Source of the DNA: Lewinellaceae bacterium
GTDB lineage: Bacteria > Bacteroidota > Bacteroidia > Chitinophagales > Saprospiraceae
Length of the DNA stretch: 64,000 nt
Assembly (NCBI GenBank): GCA_016711435.1
Contig: JADJSY010000013.1
Span: 61,001-125,000, forward strand
Direction of reading: 5' to 3'
Below, one piece after another: positions 18,265 to 26,412 of the stretch. The notes under the pieces were generated by a model. That model saw nothing but the letters and a program-made list of their open reading frames with translations, had not been told where the DNA came from and did not search any database. Numbering within the stretch: the stretch's first letter is position 1; each line of letters begins with the position of its first letter. Position numbers and translations under genes: made by a program.

Positions 18265-20652
18265 TCACTCGTTCTGCAAGCTCTTCACCGGATTTGCCAG
18301 CGCTGCCTTTATGGATTGAACCCCCACCGTTAAAACCGCCACTACAAACGTCATTAACAAAGACAGCCCGAAAACGCTAATACCCAGGGGAATACGATAG
18401 TTATAATTGCCCAGCCATTTTTCCATAGCCCAGCCGGCGAGGGGCGCTGCCAGTACAAAGGCGACAACCAACAGCCGGACGTATTCTTTGCCAAACAGCC
18501 ACAAAATACCTGCGATGCTCGCACCGAGCGTTTTGCGGATACCGATTTCCTTGCGTTTGCGCAGCACCAGGAAAGCCGCCAGCCCGTACAGACCCAGGCA
18601 TCCGATAAACACCGCAATACCTGCAAACAGACGCATCAATTGCAGCACGATACTTTCCTGCTCATAAAATTTCGCGAGGCGCGTGTCCAGAAATTCGCTT
18701 TCAAAAAAGTATTCCGGGAAATGGTTCAGCCATATTTTTTCTACTTCCGCCAGTGCAGGTTGGGCGCTTTGCATGTTGAGGCGCAGCGCACAGGCGTCAT
18801 AATTGCCGGCGTCGCTCATCATCACCTGTGGCATAATGGATGCGTGGAGCGAGCGGTTGTTGAAGTTTTTTACTACACCCACAACCGGGTATCCTTCGGC
18901 GCTTTGGTACAATTTTTTTCCCAGTATTTCTTCAGGCGAGGCAAGGCCGAGTTTGCGCACCAGTTCTTCGTTGACCAGCAATTCGCGTACGGTATCGCTG
19001 GGCTCGAGGTTGCGCCCGGCGATCACTTTCAAGCCGAATGTTTCCAGGTAGCTGTTGTCGAGCGATTTGAGATTGGCTTCCCATATCTCGTTTTCCATGC
19101 GACCCTCCATGCGCAGGCGGGTGATCCAGTTTGCGCTGGAGGCCGGTGGCTGGAAACAAAGGGAAACACTTTCCACTCCAGCGACGTTGCTGAGTTGTTG
19201 CCGCAAAGTGTGTTGTTTGATGGGGTCGTAACGTCCGGGCAGTGGCAAAATGGCGATACCATCGCGCTGAAAACCGAGATCGGCTTTCCGCGTGTATTCC
19301 ATTTGTGCGGTCACTGTCACCGCTCCGATGATCAAAGCCTGTGAAATAGCGAATTGTGTGCCCACCAGCACCCGGCGGAGCGAAAACCCGCCCACCTGCT
19401 GCCCATCTACGGCGCCTTTGAGTGCCGCTACGGGCCTGAAACCGGACATGGCCATGCCCGGATAGGCGCCTGCCAGAAAGGCAACCGAAACCATGAGCGC
19501 TGCCAGGAATCCATAAAAAGTCGCGCCGCCCGCTACAGGCAAATGGAGGTTGGCACCGATCAGTTTATTCATAGCGGGCAAAGCCAGGTAAGCGCCTGCC
19601 AATCCGATCCCTGTCGAAATCAGGACGATCAACCCCGTTTCGGACATAAATTGCCAGAAAAGTTGCGCTCGGCTACTGCCGATCGCCTTGCGAACTCCTA
19701 CTTCACGGGCGCGGGTGAGCGCCTGAGCGGTGGCCATATTAATAAAATTGACGCAGGCCGTCAGCAACAGAAAAAGTCCGATGAGCGCCAAAGCCCAGAT
19801 GTAGGATTTGCGTGTGCCTGTGCCCAGATCGGGGTCGAAATGGACGCTGGACAGCGACGCCGCGTGGTAGTACCATTCGCGGACTTCCGGGTGAAAGTAT
19901 TTCTCCCGGAAACCGACAAATGCCGTTTCCAGTTCTGATAATGCGTGGCCTTCACGCAATACCGCATAGCATTGCGTGCCGCCGTTGATGCCGCCCCAGT
20001 TGTTCAGCATCCGTTTCGCGTCAGGATCGCTGGTCAGCGTGGCCCAGGAACAATACATCTGGTAACGCAGGTCTGTATTTTCAGGGATATCGCGGAGGAT
20101 GCCGACAACCTGGTAGTCGGCGAGGTTATTGACCCGGAAGGACTTGCCGACCGCATCGGTACTGCCGAAGTATTTGCGGGCGATTTTTTCGGTCAGCAGC
20201 ACGGTGTTTGGCTGCCGGAAACCTTCCATACTGCCTTGTACGAGTGGCATGTCGAAAATCTCGAATAGTTCCGGCTCGGCGAAAGCGCGTACGTCAATTT
20301 CTTTGAATTTTACCGGCGCCTCGCCCGGCTTGCTCAAGGTGACCAGCGAGTTGTTGCGCCCGGATACCATGGCTGTTTTTTCCAAAAAAGCGTATTCTTG
20401 ACGCAGGGCCACACCCATGGGGTAGGGCACGTTGCCTTCCCGCACAACAACTTCTCCTTTGGATTCAGTAGTGACCAGCACCGTCCTGTCTGCCTTGGCA
20501 TGGTACAGGTCAATGCTCAAATGATGGTTCACCAGCAGAAAAATCAATACGCAGCAGGCGATACTCAGGCCAAGACCTAAAATGTTAAGGGTGGCGTAGG
20601 TGCTGTTGCGCCGGAGGTTACGGAAGGCGAGCAGTAAATTGTTTTTAATCAT
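18265..20652 (-). CDS. FtsX/MacB-family ABC transporter permease (array member 5, first in transcription order)
   Basis: 795 residues, the most divergent of the array. It begins MIKNNLLLAFRNLRRNSTYA and ends ALANPVKSLQNE instead of SLRSE. FtsX unit 1 carries REVGVRKAIGSSRAQLFWQF, and unit 2 has KEIGIRKTLGASIAGILWLF. It is the 5'-most gene of the minus-strand array, so any promoter should lie in the 20653-21176 gap, which is rich in inverted repeats. No clear TAnnTTTG box with a partner TTTG was identified there. Confidence 0.9.
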   Translation of the reverse strand: MIKNNLLLAFRNLRRNSTYATLNILGLGLSIACCVLIFLLVNHHLSIDLYHAKADRTVLVTTESKGEVVVREGNVPYPMGVALRQEYAFLEKTAMVSGRNNSLVTLSKPGEAPVKFKEIDVRAFAEPELFEIFDMPLVQGSMEGFRQPNTVLLTEKIARKYFGSTDAVGKSFRVNNLADYQVVGILRDIPENTDLRYQMYCSWATLTSDPDAKRMLNNWGGINGGTQCYAVLREGHALSELETAFVGFREKYFHPEVREWYYHAASLSSVHFDPDLGTGTRKSYIWALALIGLFLLLTACVNFINMATAQALTRAREVGVRKAIGSSRAQLFWQFMSETGLIVLISTGIGLAGAYLALPAMNKLIGANLHLPVAGGATFYGFLAALMVSVAFLAGAYPGMAMSGFRPVAALKGAVDGQQVGGFSLRRVLVGTQFAISQALIIGAVTVTAQMEYTRKADLGFQRDGIAILPLPGRYDPIKQHTLRQQLSNVAGVESVSLCFQPPASSANWITRLRMEGRMENEIWEANLKSLDNSYLETFGLKVIAGRNLEPSDTVRELLVNEELVRKLGLASPEEILGKKLYQSAEGYPVVGVVKNFNNRSLHASIMPQVMMSDAGNYDACALRLNMQSAQPALAEVEKIWLNHFPEYFFESEFLDTRLAKFYEQESIVLQLMRLFAGIAVFIGCLGLYGLAAFLVLRKRKEIGIRKTLGASIAGILWLFGKEYVRLLVVAFVLAAPLAGWAMEKWLGNYNYRIPLGISVFGLSLLMTFVVAVLTVGVQSIKAALANPVKSLQNE

Positions 20653-21176
20653 GGCAGCGCGGATGGTTTTTGACCTGCTTTACAGCTCCACAGTTCATGC
20701 CGGAATTAAAAAACGCTGACTATCAATAGTTTATAAATGTTATTCACTTCAAGCGATGTTCGGTATCGGACAACGATGTACGGACGCGTACGTATCTCCG
20801 AACCCTTTTCGGAGGCGCCGAACTAAGTGAGGCGGTGACTGTCAGTCTAATGTCGTCAACTTAGCGCTAGTGAAGAGGTGTCATCTCCAGGTACGAGCAG
20901 GTGACTCTGAGCAGTAAAATTTTGATGAGATGACGTCGTTTCGGGTCACCTGCTCGTACCTCGCAGAACCCTAGTTTGTATTCACACGGGGTGCACCGTG
21001 GTCTTAAGACCCGCCACGGGTGTTAGCAACAATAGATGACTGGTTATCGCTCTTTTGAGCCAAGCGTTACTGCCGTGCGTAAAAAAAACTCTTCGCGCTT
21101 GGTTAGCAACATAGAGGGATGACTCATGTTGACTTGGGCGCTTACATCTGTTGGGTGAACCGAACCCTGTTCGGGG
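20653..21176. repeat. 524-base non-coding gap with inverted repeats
   Basis: Contains a perfect 17-base inverted repeat, AGGTACGAGCAGGTGAC at 20889-20905 and complement at 20945-20961, with GTCATCTC/GAGATGAC nested around and inside it. It also contains a GGTCTTAAGACC palindrome near 21000, a repeated GTTAGCAACA motif (near 21025 and 21100), and the CCGAAC-CCT-GTTCGG hairpin at 21160-21174 next to the DUF2807 stop codon. No ORF looks real. This gap must hold the promoter of the permease array. Confidence 0.7.
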
Positions 21177-21899
21177 CTACAGTTTCCGCACGTTCCCCGA
21201 ACCCGACACCTGCTTCGTCACCTGCGGAGTGCCCTCATACTCCACGTCGCCGCTGCCGCTGATTGTCACGTCTAAGGTTTCAGTCACGTGCAGGCGCACA
21301 TCGCCGCTGCCGGACACTGCCACAGTGGCGGTTTTGACCGGACAACCGAGCGCATTCACGTTGCCGCTGCCGCTTACGGTGCATTTTAGGTCGTCGGCTG
21401 AGCCGTCGAGGAACACATCGCCGCTGCCGCTCACCCGCGTTTCGATTTTGTTGAAATCGAGGTTGAACACTTTCAGGTTGCCGCTGCCGGAGACACCCAC
21501 GTCTAGTTTGTTGCCGCTGATGGCATCTGGCACATCCACATCGGCGCTGCCGTTGATTTTAAATCCATCCCAGGAAGGCGCGGATACACGGATTTTCAGG
21601 TCGTCTACGTCGTACACGTCGCGGTCGAAATGGATTTTCAGTACGCCGTCGTCTTCCACCGTTTCCAGGTAAGCGATCAGGTTGCCTTCGCAGGTTACTT
21701 CCACGTAAAAAACGCTGTCGGTGCGCACTTCCACGTCGCCGGGTACATTTATTTCGAGGGCGTGGAAGTTGTCTACGTTGCGGATTTCGGTTTCCAGTTC
21801 GCCGGTACCGCGAATGCCGAGGATGTCGCAGGAAGGGATGGTGAATAATACCACTGCGAAAAAGAGGAGCAGGCCCGGGAAATTCATTTTGGTTGTCAT
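21177..21899 (-). CDS. DUF2807 (GIN domain) putative autotransporter-like lipoprotein
   Basis: 240 residues. The signal peptide has a possible lipobox (LLLFFAVVLFTIPSC, Cys24 if translation starts at the first Met). The mature part is a right-handed beta-helix of the head-GIN/DUF2807 family with the repeated SGSGDV/SGSGNV turn seen six times, including VAVSGSGDVRLHV and VTISGSGDVEYEG. Such proteins are common, function poorly known, and are predicted to be exported. It lies just downstream of the two-component genes and may be co-transcribed with them (gap of 91 bases). Confidence 0.85.
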   Translation of the reverse strand: MTTKMNFPGLLLFFAVVLFTIPSCDILGIRGTGELETEIRNVDNFHALEINVPGDVEVRTDSVFYVEVTCEGNLIAYLETVEDDGVLKIHFDRDVYDVDDLKIRVSAPSWDGFKINGSADVDVPDAISGNKLDVGVSGSGNLKVFNLDFNKIETRVSGSGDVFLDGSADDLKCTVSGSGNVNALGCPVKTATVAVSGSGDVRLHVTETLDVTISGSGDVEYEGTPQVTKQVSGSGNVRKL

Positions 21900-21990
21900 A
21901 GCTTATGTGATCGTTTTTGTGTGTGAGTGATGTTTTAATACCCTGAGACACATAAGCGAAAAGTTACCCTGACGAGGGACCAATTTTTTT

Positions 21991-22680
21991 TCAGGCATTT
22001 TCCAGCACGCCCTGCAAAGCGCGTGCGTACGTTGAGCCTACCGGAATCTCCCTGCTTTCGATTGTGATTTTTTGAGCGCGTACGTATTTGATTTTATCTA
22101 CGGCAACGATAAAAGAGCGGTGTACCCGTAAAAAACGCTGTGCCGGCAGCAGTTTTAGCACATTTTTGAGCGAAAGGAGCGTCAAAATGGGTTTTCCGGC
22201 AGTATGAATTTTGATGTAATCGTCAAACCCTTCTATAAAAACAATATCATCGAAAGGAATTTGCACGATGCTGTATTCCACTTTGACGAACAGGCTCGTA
22301 GCGCCTTCGTTTTTCTGGTGGTTTAAAAATTGCCGGTAGTCGCAGGCTTTCTGGACCGCTTTGGCAAAACGGTCAAAATCAAAAGGTTTCAGCAGGTAAT
22401 CGACTGCATTGAGGTTGAAACCGTCGACGGCAAATTCGGCGTACGCTGTGGTGAAAATGACGATTGGCGGGTTGGTTAATTTTTTTAAAAACTGTAAACC
22501 GCTGATATCCGGCATCTGAATATCGAGGAAAAGCAGGTCGATATCGCCCGCTGAAAGGCGTTTTTGGGCCTCGTCGGGGTTGTTGAAAAAACCTTGTGGC
22601 GACAATATCGGGAGCTGCCTGGTATAGGAGGCGAGCAGTTGCAGCGCGAGGGGTTCGTCGTCGAGTGCGAGACAGGTCAT
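21991..22680 (-). CDS. LytTR-family response regulator
   Basis: 229 residues. The receiver domain (about 1-118) has acidic pocket residues at positions 7-8 (LALDDEP), phospho-acceptor Asp53 in LLFLDIQMPD, Thr in TTAYAE and Lys in LLKPFD. The C-terminal LytTR DNA-binding domain covers about 130-229, with FLRVHRSFIV and a final IPVGSTYARAL. Its start overlaps the stop of the kinase gene by 4 bases (22677-22680), so the two are translationally coupled. LytTR regulators bind direct repeats upstream of targets. None could be assigned here. Confidence 0.93.
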   Translation of the reverse strand: MTCLALDDEPLALQLLASYTRQLPILSPQGFFNNPDEAQKRLSAGDIDLLFLDIQMPDISGLQFLKKLTNPPIVIFTTAYAEFAVDGFNLNAVDYLLKPFDFDRFAKAVQKACDYRQFLNHQKNEGATSLFVKVEYSIVQIPFDDIVFIEGFDDYIKIHTAGKPILTLLSLKNVLKLLPAQRFLRVHRSFIVAVDKIKYVRAQKITIESREIPVGSTYARALQGVLENA

Positions 22681-23732
22681 AGTTCGATGTTTAACAGCAC
22701 ATTATAAATGCCTTTTTGTTCGGAAATATGCAGGCTGTAACGCCCATTATACAGCAGATCGAGCCGTCGGCGGGTGTTGGCAATCCCAATCCCACTGGAA
22801 ACGGCTTGTGTATTACGGATATGGTTGCGGCAGGATAAGGTCAATTGTTTCTCTGTGATAACCACTGCGATCTGAACGGGCGACAAGTCCCGGGTGCTGC
22901 TACCGAATTTAAAAGCATTTTCCACAAAAGGTAAAAGCAGCAAAGGGGCCACCTGTTGCCCTGTGGGGTCGCCCTCGATGGTAAAAGTGACGGGCGTTTG
23001 TGCCGTCAGGCGCATCTGATGCAACGCCACAAAGTGCTGAAGGTGTTCCAGATCGCGGTCGAGCGGGACAAAATCATGTTGTGTTTCAGCCATCACATAA
23101 CGCAGTAAGTGACTGAGTTGTAGTACCGCATTGGAGGCAGCGCCGGTTTTAGTCAGGGTGAGCGTATAAATACCGTTGAGCGTGTTGAATAAAAAGTGGG
23201 GATTCAGTTGGCTTTTCAACTGGTTTAATTCGGCTTTGAGCCGTTCGTTTTCACTTTCCCGGCGGCGTTTTTCCGCTTTGTGCCATTCCGTATTCAAGCG
23301 GATCCCACTGCTGGCAGCCCAGGCCAATCCGAAGAAAAAAATGGACGTTAAAAAACTGAATTTTTGAAAAAACTGCCGGTCCAGAGTACCCTGAGCCGGT
23401 GTGATCAATAGATTTTGCAATACCAAAACGAGTACCTGAAAAACAAGGAAACTCAGGAGTATTACGACAAGATAGGCCCATCGACGCCGCTGAATGGTCA
23501 GAAAACGCGGTATGAGTACGGCGTAATTCAGGTAGAAAAAAGCGATTAATACAACATTTTGCGCCAGAAAAAATATTTCCCTGCTGTAAGGCGCAGCCAC
23601 GGGCATTCCCGGGGGCATGGGTCGCCCTGTCATGTCGGGTCGCAGCAAAAAAGGCAGGCTCAGCACTGCCAGCCAGACCGTCAGGTGGATCGCAACGCGC
23701 TGTAGAATCGTTGATTTAAAATAGTTGGTCAA
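22677..23732 (-). CDS. LytS/YehU-type sensor histidine kinase
   Basis: About 351 residues, taking the TTG at 23732 as start. The open frame extends to 23798, but those first 22 codons translate a heptamer array. Four membrane helices lie within about the first 150 residues. The His_kinase domain of the LytS class has the box LKSQLNPHFLFNTLNGIYTL, with His in NPHFLFN. The ATPase part has VENAFKFG and SGIGIANTRRRL. It phosphorylates the adjoining LytTR regulator. No sensory ligand domain is visible outside the membrane region. The G run at 24703-24735 is not close enough to affect it directly. Confidence 0.88.
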   Translation of the reverse strand: MTNYFKSTILQRVAIHLTVWLAVLSLPFLLRPDMTGRPMPPGMPVAAPYSREIFFLAQNVVLIAFFYLNYAVLIPRFLTIQRRRWAYLVVILLSFLVFQVLVLVLQNLLITPAQGTLDRQFFQKFSFLTSIFFFGLAWAASSGIRLNTEWHKAEKRRRESENERLKAELNQLKSQLNPHFLFNTLNGIYTLTLTKTGAASNAVLQLSHLLRYVMAETQHDFVPLDRDLEHLQHFVALHQMRLTAQTPVTFTIEGDPTGQQVAPLLLLPFVENAFKFGSSTRDLSPVQIAVVITEKQLTLSCRNHIRNTQAVSSGIGIANTRRRLDLLYNGRYSLHISEQKGIYNVLLNIEL

Positions 23733-23750
23733 AATAAATAAATAAAAGAA

Positions 23751-23874
23751 AGGCAAAGGACAAAAGGCAAAGAGCAAAAGGCAAGGGGCAAAAAGCAAAG
23801 GGCAAGGGCCTGTAAATCATTGGCTATCATTGCCTTTTGCCCTTTGCCTTTTGTCCTTTGCTTTTTGCCCTTTC
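23751..23874. repeat. Inverted heptamer element, GGCAAAR class
   Basis: Left array about 23751-23807 with units AGGCAAA, GGACAAA, AGGCAAA, GAGCAAA, AGGCAAG, GGGCAAA. Right array 23829-23874 is its complement (TTGCCTT, TTGCCCT, TTGCCTT, TTGTCCT). Only about 20 bases separate the arms. It lies upstream of the kinase start and downstream of the DUF4249 gene. Confidence 0.88.
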
Positions 23875-23880
23875 ACTTAC

Positions 23881-24683
23881 TCACCTCACCATCAGGGTGT
23901 CGGCATTCAGCCCTGTAAAAATACCCAATCCACCCGCAACATTCGAATAAGGCGATGTCAGGTTTTGCGAACTGTTTCCATTGTCGTCGTACAAGGAGGC
24001 ATATTCCGCATTGAGCCGGAAAAGAACAACGCGGTGCGTGCCATAATATTGAAAGTTCTGGAATCCGATTTCAAAGGTGTTGGTTTGTTCCGGCTCGCTT
24101 CGGAAAGTTGGCCGCGGCGGCCTGTTGGTAGTGCCGTTGTCTTCAAAAATGGCTTCCGGATTTGTTTCCAGGTTTTCCACTACTACGAGGTAATAAGCGC
24201 CGTCTGTATTTTCCCAGCCCAGTTCAATCGGATCCGGGAATGTGGGAAAAGTGCCGCTTCCCGGTGAAAACTGCGGTATCGCAATGCTGCCGGTCGAAGC
24301 GCTGAATCCTCCCGGTTTAGGTGGTATCACCGATTCAGCGGTGACTGTGCCGCCGTTGTAGTCGAAACGAAGGCGATAGGTTTGGCCTGCCTGCACCTGC
24401 CAGGAGCCGTCGGCCAGGTAGGCTGTGTCGCTGACGGAATAATTAAGCGGGTACGTTCCTCCATCCGTTTCAATGAAGACTTGCAGGTTGTCGATGGGTT
24501 TGACCAGGGTGTCGGAGCTGCCGAAAGCCAGTTGGTATGTGATTTTTACAGAAGGTGTCTGGCCTGGCGACAGGTAAGCCTCTACTACAGGGCGACCGAT
24601 CGAGTCGGATGCTGTGGTGAGCGCGGTTTTTTCGCAGGCGGAAAGGAAAAAGAGGGCGAGTTGTATGGCCAATATTTTTTCAT
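23881..24683 (-). CDS. DUF4249 outer-membrane-associated lipoprotein (start frameshifted)
   Basis: The DUF4249 family partners TonB-dependent receptors in Bacteroidota. The body (GRPVVEAYLSPGQTPSVKITY, and GGTYPLNY to the end HRVVLFRLNAEYASLYDDN) is intact in the frame ending at 23881. The only natural ATG (24681-24683) is out of frame with it by one base. Adding one A to the six-A run at 24675-24680 (coding strand) gives MKKILAIQLALFFLSAC, a perfect lipoprotein signal with Cys17. As printed, translation would need the TTG at 24672. Either the A run is miscalled or the gene is switched off by slippage. It lies downstream of the receptor gene. Confidence 0.85.
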
Positions 24684-24702
24684 GGTGGTGAGTTTGTTTA
24701 TC

Positions 24703-24735
24703 GGGGGGGGGGCCGGGGGGGGGGGGGGGGGGGGG
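24703..24735. repeat. Poly-G tracts G10-CC-G21
   Basis: Ten G (24703-24712), two C, then twenty-one G (24715-24735). The tract lies between the receptor stop (24742) and the DUF4249 start (24683), and reads as C runs on the coding strand. A second, longer tract lies upstream of the receptor at 27573-27599. Confidence 0.85.
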
Positions 24736-24741
24736 TTAGTT

Positions 24742-26412
24742 TCACACCAAAAAAGCCGGCCGCCGTCGGCGGGGCGTCAGATTCGGCGTAATTCCCAGGT
24801 AGTTGACATCCGTTGCAATAACCTGGTTATCAAGGATTTCGAATTCTTTGTACCACACATTAGCGCGGTTGTACAGGTTGAAAATGCTGAACCCGAGGGT
24901 GGCGGGCGCTTTGCCGAACAGGAAGTTGTAGGTAGCAGCCACGTCGAAACGGTGGTAGTCGGGAAGCCGGTACGCATTTTTGGCCGACACATTGAGGAAA
25001 TCCTGTGTTGTGCCGTCCAGCAGGGTAATCTGGTAGCCGCCTTCCGGCGCCGTGTAGGGTTTGCCGGATGCATAAATCCAGGTAGCGGAGAAATCCCATT
25101 TGCGCCAGTGGTAGAGACCGACCGCCTTGAATTCGTGTGTTACGTCATTGGAGGCATAAAAATCGGACGCGCCGTACACGGGGTAGTTTTGCCGGGTATC
25201 GCCGAGCGTATAGCCGAGCCAGCCATTGAAACGACCACTTTTTTTCTGAAGCAATAAGTCGATGCCGCGCGCGGTGCCGGTGCCATTGAAGAAATTTTCC
25301 TCATACTCGAACTGTCCGGGTCCGCCGGGCTGTCCAGGCCCGCCGGGTGTAAACCGCAACGAATATTCCGTGAGGCCGTCGAGGGTTTTGTAGTAGGCTT
25401 CGGCGTCGAAAAGCCAGTCTTTGTTTTCCCAGGCAAGGCCCGCCACGTATTGCCTGCTACTGGCAACAGGGAGTCGCTCGCCGTCGGTGAGCACCCAAAA
25501 ATCGCGGCTGCCGCTCAGCACGTCTTCCCGGATCACCCGTTTGGCAAACTGGTAGTACAAGCCGGTGGCGCCTTTGATTTTGAATTGATCGGTTATTTTC
25601 AGTGTCATGTTTGCACTGGGTTCGTAGTACATTTTACCGGTCGGCGAAAAATGAGAGGCTCGGATGCCTGGGGTAAAAACGAGTTTTTCCTTAAAAAAAC
25701 TGGCTTTATCCTGCAGGTACGCCATAGAGGTGCTTCCATTACTACTGCGGTCGAGCAGGGTAGCAGTATCGCTTTGGGCATACGTGTAGGCAATGTCGTT
25801 CTGGGTGGCGGAGGCGCCGAATTCGAGTTGATGACCGGGCAGAATTTTCCAGGCCCAGTCCGTTTTGGCGGAAAAATCCTTCAAGTTGTTGTTTTCGAAA
25901 GTACCACGCCTGATATCCTGCGATTCGCCGTCTCGTTCGAATACACCGCTCACTGAGCGATCGCGGTTGGAAAAATAATTGGAGTAACTGACGAGTGTAT
26001 TGGTGTACAGCCGTTCACTCCATTTTCGACTCCATTTCAGGCTGGCGCCCGTATTCCCCCAGTTGGTCAGGTCGGTGATACCAAGGCTGAGTCGCCCGCC
26101 GCCGCCGCCGAAGCCGGAGGGAAGTTGCGGAGTGATCGAGTTGTCTAACTTGTCGGCGCCATTGTAGAAACTGAGCGAAAAAACATCCTTTTCATTGGGT
26201 TTCCAGGTTGCTTTGGCATTGATGTCGTAAAAATACGACGACACCTGTGCATTGCCGAATTGGCCGCCGAACGGGGTGTTTTGCGTATCGTCTTCTTCGC
26301 CGCTGAAACGGTCAAAAATCTTCTGATACAAGGGGCCTTTCCAACTCCGCCGGGCAGTGACGATGGTGGTGAATTTTTTCACTGAAGGGTTTTTCCAGCC
26401 AAACGTTGGCAC
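24742..26412 (-). CDS. TonB-dependent receptor, C-terminal beta-barrel part (frameshifted)
   Basis: 556 codons of barrel sequence continuing the receptor begun at 27451. Sequence such as TWKPNEKDVFSLSFYNGAD, SRKWSERLYTNTLVSYSNYF and PGHQLEFGASATQNDIAYTY is typical outer-membrane barrel. The apparent start at 26412 is not a real one. Deleting one A from the six-A run (plus-strand T run at 26374-26379) joins it to the upstream frame as EKPFSEKFTTIVTARRSW. The gene ends TPNLTPRRRRPAFLV just six bases from the G tract, and such a basic tail is unusual for a receptor that should end in an aromatic residue. A further shift near the 3' end is possible. Confidence 0.85.
   Translation of the reverse strand: MPTFGWKNPSVKKFTTIVTARRSWKGPLYQKIFDRFSGEEDDTQNTPFGGQFGNAQVSSYFYDINAKATWKPNEKDVFSLSFYNGADKLDNSITPQLPSGFGGGGGRLSLGITDLTNWGNTGASLKWSRKWSERLYTNTLVSYSNYFSNRDRSVSGVFERDGESQDIRRGTFENNNLKDFSAKTDWAWKILPGHQLEFGASATQNDIAYTYAQSDTATLLDRSSNGSTSMAYLQDKASFFKEKLVFTPGIRASHFSPTGKMYYEPSANMTLKITDQFKIKGATGLYYQFAKRVIREDVLSGSRDFWVLTDGERLPVASSRQYVAGLAWENKDWLFDAEAYYKTLDGLTEYSLRFTPGGPGQPGGPGQFEYEENFFNGTGTARGIDLLLQKKSGRFNGWLGYTLGDTRQNYPVYGASDFYASNDVTHEFKAVGLYHWRKWDFSATWIYASGKPYTAPEGGYQITLLDGTTQDFLNVSAKNAYRLPDYHRFDVAATYNFLFGKAPATLGFSIFNLYNRANVWYKEFEILDNQVIATDVNYLGITPNLTPRRRRPAFLV

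Noticed and set aside
20653..21176. Riboswitch or attenuator before the permease array
   Set aside because: The dyads are perfect DNA palindromes typical of the dispersed families here; no known riboswitch core was recognised.
26312..26412. Programmed ribosomal frameshift in the TonB receptor
   Set aside because: Repair needs skipping one base at an A run, no slippery heptamer plus stem or upstream Shine-Dalgarno stimulator is evident, and receptors are not known to use recoding. Sequence error or slippage is simpler.
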